Assembly: GCA_021299565.1 (NCBI GenBank)
Contig: JAJTHA010000187.1
Coordinates: 1-17,723 of the forward strand
DNA from: Candidatus Caenarcanales bacterium
Lineage (GTDB): Bacteria > Cyanobacteriota > Vampirovibrionia > LMEP-6097
Reading direction: 5' to 3'
Length of the DNA: 17,723 nucleotides
Below, piece after piece: positions 12,748-17,723 of this stretch. Positions within the stretch are counted from its first letter, which is position 1; the number at the start of each line of letters is the position of its first letter. The notes under the pieces were generated by a model, which saw nothing but the letters and a program-made list of their open reading frames with translations, did no database searches and was not told the origin of the DNA. Made by a program: the position numbers and the translations under genes.

Positions 12748-13566
12748 ATGGCAAGACAGCTTTGTATTGAATTTGAAAATGCTTTTTACCACGTTTTTTC
12801 CCGCGGTCATAATAAACAAATCATTTTCTATTCAAATATTGATTTTTTGTATTTTGAATCACTACTAGAAGAATTTGTTTTAAAGTTTAATATCAAAATT
12901 TACGCTTATTGTTTAATGTCCAATCATTATCATTTGTTTCTATCGACTCCTTTGGCTAATCTTTCTACAGCAATGAAATGGTTGAATCAAATGTATGCAA
13001 ATCATTTTCTGCGAATGAATAAGGATAAGGTTGGTAATGTTTTTAGTGGAAGATATAAGCGCATTTTGGTTCAAGAAGAAAACTATGCAACAGTATTAAT
13101 TCGATATATTCATTTTAATCCAGTGAAAGCAAACTTGTGTAAAGCTCCCGCTGATTGGACTTGGTCTAGTTATAAATTATATTTGTCAAATAATCCCAAA
13201 AAGAATTTTATTGACTATGACTGGGTCAAACAAAAGTTTGGTCTGAAGCACTTCACTAAAAATTTTATCAAATACCATCAGCAGCCAGATATTCAGGAAA
13301 TCAATTTAAGTAGTCAATGTCTTGGTGATATTGATTTTCATCGAAAGTATTTTGGTGATTTGAAAAGATCTTTTAACTATTCTTCTAGAAATAATTTAGC
13401 GAGGAAAAGTGTCAATGTGAAAATGCGCTATGGCGAAGAAGTGAGGCATTTGTCAGAAGACTTATTGTTGGATGCAAAAACAATTGCGCAACAACTTAAT
13501 AAAACTACGAATGCAATCTATAAGCAATTGCGAAAACTTAAAAAGCAAAAGCTAATGAAAAAATAA
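12748..13566 (+). CDS. REP-associated tyrosine transposase (TnpA_REP, Y1_Tnp family)
   Basis: A 272-residue Y1 HUH transposase. The HUH metal-binding motif is His60-Tyr61-His62 in YCLMSNHYHLFL. The family segments GNVFSGRYKRI (96-106) and RYIHFNPVKANL (119-130) follow, the second carrying Tyr120, the likely nucleophile that bonds covalently to DNA. WTWSSYKLYL (142-151) is also typical. The C-terminal 60 residues form a basic helix-turn-helix (DAKTIAQQLNKTTNAIYKQLRKLKK), as in many longer RAYTs. The frame is intact and catalytic residues are kept, so it is probably active. RAYTs bind and cleave REP palindromes and are usually vertically kept as domesticated enzymes. ATG 12748 has no Shine-Dalgarno; 150 bases of AT-rich DNA without an obvious gene separate it from the left repeat. 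Confidence 0.93.
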   Translation: MARQLCIEFENAFYHVFSRGHNKQIIFYSNIDFLYFESLLEEFVLKFNIKIYAYCLMSNHYHLFLSTPLANLSTAMKWLNQMYANHFLRMNKDKVGNVFSGRYKRILVQEENYATVLIRYIHFNPVKANLCKAPADWTWSSYKLYLSNNPKKNFIDYDWVKQKFGLKHFTKNFIKYHQQPDIQEINLSSQCLGDIDFHRKYFGDLKRSFNYSSRNNLARKSVNVKMRYGEEVRHLSEDLLLDAKTIAQQLNKTTNAIYKQLRKLKKQKLMKK

Positions 13567-13572
13567 AATTAA

Positions 13573-13594
13573 GGCTAAAATAAGGACCGACCCC
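13573..13594 (-). repeat. Right inverted repeat of the RAYT element
   Basis: GGCTAAAAT...CCGACCCC, the inverted partner of 12575-12596. It starts 6 bases after the transposase stop, and its final C is the first plus-strand base of the AI-2E stop codon (CTA, 13594-13596). Confidence 0.85.
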
Positions 13595-14697
13595 TATTTG
13601 GCTACTTCGCTGACTTTCAAGTCGGCAAGCTCTAAATTATAATCCACAATAGAAGTGATTAATGCAAGCACTGGTAAGGCAAGGATGATTCCGGCAATAC
13701 CACCCAGTTTGGCTCCCACCATTAAAGAAATAATTATCGCCAAAGGATGGAAACCAAGATTGTCACCAAGTATTCGCGGTGCCACAAAATTATCACGAAT
13801 AATTTGCGTATAAAACATATAAACAGCAAATGCAACAAGTCCTTTGTTCACCGAGGTGGTGAAGCTTACAATAATCAAGCAAGGCACAAAAGCAGTCCAG
13901 GTCCCAATCACAGGCAAGATTTCTAATAACTGAACAAGTCCTAATACTAAAGCAAATGGTACATTCAAAACCACATAAGTAATCAACATCACACTCGCTG
14001 TAAGCGATGCAATCTGAAACTGCCCCAACATAAATGCCTCGAGTCTATCATCTAGTTTATGTTTGATTTCTTTCATATGACATTGAAGTCTTTTTGAAAA
14101 CGGTATCAAAAACAATTCCCAAGCGCGTTTGCCATCAACCAATAAATAAAAACTAAATATCAATGTAAGCACGATATAAGCAATTACATAAACTGAGTTT
14201 GACAGAACTATTGATATCAAAGAACCTATAGATGGCAATGTAGATTTGGGCATGATGGAAAAAAGATAGTTTAGTATTTTGGCTCTATCAATGAATTCTA
14301 GAGGCATATTGATGTTGTATCTTGCAAGTATTTCATGCAAAGTAACCAAAAACATATCAAAATTTGCAACCAAAGTTGGCAATGAATTTTTAAGTGCAAG
14401 CATCTGCATGACTGTAATTGGAATCAAATAAGCAATTGCAATTGCGAAAAACGATATAAAAAATATATAAATCAAAAACACTGAGACCATGCGATATCGA
14501 ATAAATTTAGTCAAAAATTCAACAGGCTTAGCGAACAAATAATTAATCAATAATGCAAGCGCAAATGAATAAACAATCTCTGAGACATATGATACCAATT
14601 TGATAAATATCGCAAAAACAGCAAAAGCCAATATAATGTAGACCAATCTAAGTATTTTGTACTGAAGTGAAATTCGCTTTAAGTCGTCTATTTTCAT
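13594..14697 (-). CDS. AI-2E family transporter (PF01594-type membrane protein)
   Basis: A 367-residue integral membrane protein with about seven or eight transmembrane helices. Helices cluster at about 14-60, 70-100, 150-190, and 225-345, with a soluble stretch between about 100 and 150. The C-terminal family signature is VAPRILGDNLGFHPL and then ISLMVGAKLGGIAGIILALPV (305-343), preceded by LEILPVIGTW. The family includes the AI-2 exporter TqsA and Na+(Li+)/H+ antiporters, so substrate is undefined. The ATG at 14697 faces minC divergently, 85 bases away. Its 3' end touches the RAYT inverted repeat, which may have replaced the original terminator region. Confidence 0.88.
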   Translation of the reverse strand: MKIDDLKRISLQYKILRLVYIILAFAVFAIFIKLVSYVSEIVYSFALALLINYLFAKPVEFLTKFIRYRMVSVFLIYIFFISFFAIAIAYLIPITVMQMLALKNSLPTLVANFDMFLVTLHEILARYNINMPLEFIDRAKILNYLFSIMPKSTLPSIGSLISIVLSNSVYVIAYIVLTLIFSFYLLVDGKRAWELFLIPFSKRLQCHMKEIKHKLDDRLEAFMLGQFQIASLTASVMLITYVVLNVPFALVLGLVQLLEILPVIGTWTAFVPCLIIVSFTTSVNKGLVAFAVYMFYTQIIRDNFVAPRILGDNLGFHPLAIIISLMVGAKLGGIAGIILALPVLALITSIVDYNLELADLKVSEVAK

Positions 14698-14745
14698 AAT
14701 CTAATTAGGAAATTTTTCGAGGAGATATATTTAATTTTATACCCG

Positions 14746-14774
14746 TTGACTCACTGATGATAGCGCGCTATAAA
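14746..14774 (+). promoter_or_regulatory. Near-consensus sigma-70 promoter of the min cluster, with a palindrome in the spacer
   Basis: TTGACT (14746-14751), exactly 17 bases, then TATAAA (14769-14774). The predicted start is at about 14780-14782, and the minC ATG is at 14783, so the mRNA should be leaderless. A perfect 12-base palindrome ATAGCGCGCTAT (14760-14771) fills the end of the spacer and overlaps the -10, a natural place for a repressor dimer. Confidence 0.75.
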
Positions 14775-14782
14775 TAAAACTC

Positions 14783-15505
14783 ATGGCTGCAACTATACCT
14801 ATTCGCAAAAATAAGAAAGGTACTTTTCTTGATCTATCCAAAGAAGAGATAAGAGACCAGAATTTTTTATCTGAGTTTGAAATATTTACTAAAGAAATTT
14901 CCACTTTTATGTCTGGAACTTCAGTATCAATTATTCTCCCAGAAGATATCAAATTGGAAGATCAAGAGGACAACGAAATACTCAAAAAAATCAGACTCAA
15001 ACTAAATATGAGTAATATCTCTCTGAAAAATATTTTGAACTGCGAAGAAGAAATACAAAAACAAGAACCTTCAAGTCCAATCCCAGAGAGCTTTGTGGAG
15101 ACGGCTAGTTCGGCGCAAGCGAAAGAATCAGCAAAAGAAGTAATCGATACTAATTATTTACCAGAGACGCTATATGTGGAGTCAAATTTGCGTTCGGGGC
15201 AACTTATACGCTATCCAGGTAATGTTTTTGTTCTGGGGGATGTAAATCCTTCAGCCGAAATTATCGCTGCTGGAGATATTGTAATTTGGGGTACTTTGAG
15301 GGGCGTGGCTCATGCAGGTTCTGATGGTGATCAAACGGCAAAAATAATTGCTATGGAGCTTAAAACAGGTCAAGTCAGAATTGCCGACAAGATAGCCACA
15401 ATTAAAACAGAATCAAGTAAAGATAAGAAGAAGGGCGATAGTAGAGCCCCAGAGCTTGTCAAAATCCAGAATAATGAGATAATCTTGACGAGGTATTTTG
15501 GATAA
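14783..15505 (+). CDS. minC: Septum site-determining protein MinC
   Basis: A 240-residue FtsZ-assembly inhibitor. The C-terminal beta-helix domain (residues 128-240) is recognisable: YVESNLRSGQLIRYPGNVFVLGDVN, with the MinD-binding RSGQ at 137-140, followed by AEIIAAGDIVIWGTLRGVAHAG and repeated short beta rungs. The N-terminal domain (1-95), which in this family disrupts FtsZ polymers, is divergent but of normal size. A polar linker (about 95-125, with Pro/Ser/Glu) joins the two. MinC works with MinD on the membrane to keep septa at mid-cell. It heads a minC-minD-minE-bioB transcription unit, 29 bases before minD. There is no Shine-Dalgarno; the ATG sits at the predicted transcript 5' end. 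Confidence 0.92.
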   Translation: MAATIPIRKNKKGTFLDLSKEEIRDQNFLSEFEIFTKEISTFMSGTSVSIILPEDIKLEDQEDNEILKKIRLKLNMSNISLKNILNCEEEIQKQEPSSPIPESFVETASSAQAKESAKEVIDTNYLPETLYVESNLRSGQLIRYPGNVFVLGDVNPSAEIIAAGDIVIWGTLRGVAHAGSDGDQTAKIIAMELKTGQVRIADKIATIKTESSKDKKKGDSRAPELVKIQNNEIILTRYFG

Positions 15506-15534
15506 AGTTCCGAAACTCCAAAAAAAGGTAAGAA

Positions 15535-16368
15535 ATGACAGAAACAGAAATTAATTCAAATTCAAACTTTGCCGGTAAGGTGATAGTTGTTACTTCAGGT
15601 AAGGGAGGAGTTGGTAAAACCACCACCACCGCCAATATTGGAGCAGCTTTGGCTGGACTCGGTAAAAATACTTGTGTGATCGATATGGATATCGGTTTGC
15701 GCAATTTGGATATTTTGATGGGGCTAGAAAATAGAGTTGTTTACAATCTCGTTGAAGTTATTGAAGGCACTTGCAAATTGAAGCAAGCACTAGTGCGCGA
15801 TAAAAAATTCCCAAATTTATCTTTATTGCCAGCTGCTCAAACGAGAGACAAAACTTCTGTCAATGCTGAACAAGTAAAAGCTCTTATAGAAGAAGTTAGA
15901 AAACATTTTGATTTTGTTTTAGTTGATTGCCCTGCGGGTATTGAATCAGGTTTCCAAAACAGTATCGCTGGAGCTGATGAAGCTTTGGTAGTTGTCACTC
16001 CTGAGATGTCTTCAGTGCGTGATGCTGACAGGATCGTAGGCTTGCTTGAAGCAAGACGTGATCAGATCGGCGGAGTGCATTTGATAGTGAATCGTATCAA
16101 ACCTGGTCTAATAGAGACTCACCAGATGATGAGCATTGAAGATATTCAAGAAATTCTTGCACTTGATTTGATTGGTATGGTTCCTGATGATGAGGATATA
16201 GTAGTTTCAACAAATAAAGGTGAGCCTTTGTCAATTACTGGTTCTAATAAATCGGCGGGTCAGGCTTATAGAAATATAGCAAGAAGACTTACGGGTGAGG
16301 AAGTACCATTTATGGATCTCAATAAGCGATTGGGTTTCATGGGTAGAATAAAGGCGATGTTCGCTTAG
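15535..16368 (+). CDS. minD: Septum site-determining ATPase MinD
   Basis: A 277-residue ParA/MinD ATPase. The deviant Walker A is SGKGGVGKTT at 21-30 with signature Lys23; switch I is DMDIGLRNLD (50-59) and switch II DCPAG (131-135). The C-terminal amphipathic membrane-targeting sequence LGFMGRIKAMFA closes the protein. ATP-bound MinD dimerises, binds the membrane and recruits MinC; MinE stimulates its hydrolysis. A short polar extension of about 14 residues (MTETEINSNSNFAG) precedes the usual start of the fold. The ATG at 15535 is preceded by AAGG with 6-base spacing. Confidence 0.97.
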   Translation: MTETEINSNSNFAGKVIVVTSGKGGVGKTTTTANIGAALAGLGKNTCVIDMDIGLRNLDILMGLENRVVYNLVEVIEGTCKLKQALVRDKKFPNLSLLPAAQTRDKTSVNAEQVKALIEEVRKHFDFVLVDCPAGIESGFQNSIAGADEALVVVTPEMSSVRDADRIVGLLEARRDQIGGVHLIVNRIKPGLIETHQMMSIEDIQEILALDLIGMVPDDEDIVVSTNKGEPLSITGSNKSAGQAYRNIARRLTGEEVPFMDLNKRLGFMGRIKAMFA

Positions 16369-16377
16369 GGGTGGATC

Positions 16378-16731
16378 ATGAAAAGTATTTTTAGATGGTT
16401 ACTAGGGATTAAAGAAAGCGGCAGCGGAGTAACAGCTGCAAACAGAATGAAATTGATGGTGGTGCATGATAGATACCAAATGCCGCCGGCGATTGTCGAA
16501 CAAATGAAAAAAGAATTATTAGAAGTTGCTTCTAAATATTTTGAGATAGATCCAGAGACTGCTGAGTGCGTGATAAAATCACAAGGCAACAGAAGGGCTT
16601 TTATCTCTGCGATAGTGCCTTTACTAAAACGAGGACAAGCAAACACTAATGCAAACAGCAACAACAGAAAATCAAACAACAAAAACGCTAAAGCAAAAGA
16701 TACAAGAAACTTACAAGCTAGCGCTGCCTGA
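16378..16731 (+). CDS. minE: Cell division topological specificity factor MinE, with a low-complexity C-terminal extension
   Basis: A 117-residue MinE. The N-terminal amphipathic helix MKSIFRWLLG binds membrane. Residues 22-48 (ANRMKLMVVHDRYQMPPAIVEQMKKEL) form the anti-MinCD region with the conserved L-x-x-V-x-x-D-R. Residues 49-86 form the dimerisation beta domain, ending SAIVPLLKRG. MinE drives MinD off the membrane and creates the pole-to-pole or static gradient. From about residue 88 the protein continues as an Asn/Lys/Ala/Ser tail (ANTNANSNNRKSNN...), about 30 residues beyond normal family length; this part is encoded over the start of bioB in another frame. A G-rich site GGGGTGG (16369-16375) lies between the minD stop and the ATG. 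Confidence 0.93.
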   Translation: MKSIFRWLLGIKESGSGVTAANRMKLMVVHDRYQMPPAIVEQMKKELLEVASKYFEIDPETAECVIKSQGNRRAFISAIVPLLKRGQANTNANSNNRKSNNKNAKAKDTRNLQASAA

Positions 16732-17614
16732 ATTAATTTTTAGGGCTCAGCAAATTCATAGAGAGTATCATGATCCAACTGAAGTGCAGTTTTGTACTTT
16801 GAGTAGTATCAAAACAGGTGCCTGTCCAGAAGATTGCAAGTATTGTGCGCAGTCGGCTCGTTATGATACTGATCTTGAGTATCAGCCTTTATTGGATAAT
16901 AAAGTTATTTTAGAAGAAGCCAAAGCTGCAAAAGAAAATGGCTCAACTAGGTTTTGTATGGGAGCTGCATGGCGCGAGATTCCACAAAACCAACAGTTTG
17001 AGCAGGTTCTAGAGCTGGTTGGCGAAGTGAAAAATATGGGTTTGGAACCTTGTGTGACTTTGGGAATGCTGACTGAAGAGCAAGCTATCAAACTCAAAGC
17101 AGCAGGCTTGCATAGTTATAATCATAATATTGATACTTCATCAGAATATTACCCTCAAGTGATCTCTACCAGAACATTTCAGGACAGGCTGGATACTATT
17201 TCTAGAGTGCAAAACGCGGGGATTCATGTCTGTTCTGGAGGGATTTTGGGAATGGGTGAGACTGTCGACGATAGAGTGAGTATGATCGCTACTCTTGCTG
17301 GAATGAACCCTCAACCAAGCTCAGTGCCCATCAATGTTTTGGTGCCTATAGCGGGAACTCCTTTTGAAGCTAATCATGAAATAGACAATATTGATCTAGT
17401 CAGAACAGTTGCGACTACTCGTATTTTTATTCCAAAAGCAAGAGTGAGACTCTCAGCGGGCAGGCTTTCTATGTCTGATGAATTGCAGGCGATGTGTTTT
17501 ATTGCTGGAGCGAATAGTATCCATACCGGTGATAAGCTCTTGACCACTGAGTTACAGGGCGCATCAAAAGACCATGAGTTGATGCAGAAGTTGGGGATGA
17601 AAGTTGTTGCTTAA
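16649..17614 (+). CDS. bioB: Biotin synthase
   Basis: A 321-residue radical SAM enzyme that inserts sulfur into dethiobiotin, the last step of biotin synthesis. The [4Fe-4S] motif is C59-x3-C63-x2-C66 (CPEDCKYC in KTGACPEDCKYCAQSARY). The sulfur-donating [2Fe-2S] cluster ligands Cys103, Cys135, Cys195 and Arg267 are all present (RFCMGAAWR, LEPCVTLG, HVCSGGILGMGE, RVRLSAGR). Family length is normal. The ATG at 16649 is the only good start; it lies 83 bases inside minE, with a GAGG 14 bases upstream, so initiation probably depends on ribosomes translating minE. No other bio gene is nearby. Cotranscription with the Min system is unusual and may be only a positional accident. Confidence 0.96.
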   Translation: MQTATTENQTTKTLKQKIQETYKLALPELIFRAQQIHREYHDPTEVQFCTLSSIKTGACPEDCKYCAQSARYDTDLEYQPLLDNKVILEEAKAAKENGSTRFCMGAAWREIPQNQQFEQVLELVGEVKNMGLEPCVTLGMLTEEQAIKLKAAGLHSYNHNIDTSSEYYPQVISTRTFQDRLDTISRVQNAGIHVCSGGILGMGETVDDRVSMIATLAGMNPQPSSVPINVLVPIAGTPFEANHEIDNIDLVRTVATTRIFIPKARVRLSAGRLSMSDELQAMCFIAGANSIHTGDKLLTTELQGASKDHELMQKLGMKVVA

Positions 17615-17631
17615 AATTATCAACGAAATTA

Positions 17632-17716
17632 TTGTCATCGCGAGCCTCCGTAGGAGGCGTGGCGATCTCGTTCGGTATAATTGTATGAGATTGCTTCGCT
17701 GCGCTCGCAATGACAA
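17632..17716. repeat. REP-like palindromic repeat after bioB
   Basis: The left half opens TTGTCATCGCGAGC (17632-17645) and closes GCGATCTC (17662-17669). The right half, GAGATTGCTTCGCTGCGCTC... (17687-17716), is its imperfect inverse (TTGTCATTGCGAGC...GCAATCTC). The left half holds a perfect small hairpin GCCTCC-GTA-GGAGGC (17644-17658). This TCATTGCGAGC...AAGCAATCTC type of palindrome is a common dispersed repeat in bacterial genomes and a possible RAYT substrate. It may also terminate the min-bioB transcript. Confidence 0.75.
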
Positions 17717-17723
17717 CTCTGAG

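Larger units (their letters stand above)
12575..13594 (+). mobile_element. RAYT (REP-associated tyrosine transposase) element bounded by inverted repeats
   Basis: The unit is one transposase gene enclosed by a 22-base inverted repeat that matches at 19 of 22 positions. It fills exactly the space between the rhodanese stop codon and the convergent AI-2E gene, whose stop codon shares the last base. RAYT genes bracketed by inverted REP-type repeats are known as REPtrons. No target-site duplication is evident, in keeping with single-strand HUH chemistry. Confidence 0.8.

Noticed and set aside
12562..13599. CTATTT at both edges of the RAYT element as a target-site duplication
   Set aside because: Six AT-rich bases at slightly unequal distances from the repeats; Y1 transposases do not normally create duplications.
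16365..17097. Minus-strand frames over minE and bioB
   Set aside because: Antisense shadows of two well-recognised genes.
1..17723. CRISPR array, prophage, toxin-antitoxin or defence island
   Set aside because: No regularly spaced direct repeats, no phage or restriction genes; the only mobile-type gene is the RAYT.

Overview
The window is an AT-rich, gene-dense bacterial chromosome segment. A cyanobacterial-type MinC-MinD-MinE cluster, a primary-type sigma factor, weak or absent Shine-Dalgarno sequences at many genes, and the absence of photosynthesis genes make a non-photosynthetic relative of Cyanobacteria (Melainabacteria/Vampirovibrionia-like, or a sister lineage) my best guess. This placement is an inference from protein style only. 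No marker gene fixes the taxon.

Layout. 1-1100: the 3' end of a staphylococcal-nuclease-like gene, a J-domain protein with an N-terminal helix-turn-helix, and an intronless tRNA-Leu(UAA) with its terminator. 1098-2390 (minus): an orphan 430-residue protein convergent on the tRNA. 2391-2695: a long leader/intergenic region before the sigma factor. 2696-4557: rpoD/sigA, a strong bidirectional terminator, then rpmE (L31) and a small coiled-coil gene on the minus strand. 4603-5509: a palindrome-overlapped promoter and a second, larger coiled-coil protein. 5515-6929: an N-acetylmuramoyl-L-alanine amidase lying between two copies of a composite palindromic element. 6981-10020: nadB and gltX, only 1 base apart. 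10031-10468: a TPP riboswitch controlling a thiamine-binding-family protein. 10478-12572: a small exported protein, divergent from a cytosolic GAF-histidine kinase that overlaps a rhodanese gene. 12575-13594: a REP-associated tyrosine transposase (RAYT) element bounded by 22-bp inverted repeats. 13594-14697 (minus): an AI-2E family transporter. 14746-17614: a promoter followed by minC-minD-minE-bioB, with minE and bioB overlapping by 83 bases. 17632-17716: a REP-like palindrome.

Most genes are housekeeping: transcription, translation, NAD and biotin synthesis, septum placement and wall hydrolysis. The points of interest lie between genes and at gene borders. They are (i) the two composite palindromes, whose core is shared but whose outer arms differ between copies while each stays self-complementary; (ii) the RAYT element with its inverted repeats, in a window that also carries REP-like palindromes; (iii) a TPP aptamer whose 3' strand is itself the ribosome-binding site; (iv) a MinE tail overprinted on the start of bioB; and (v) several promoters so close to the start codon that the mRNAs should be leaderless or nearly so, most clearly at minC.
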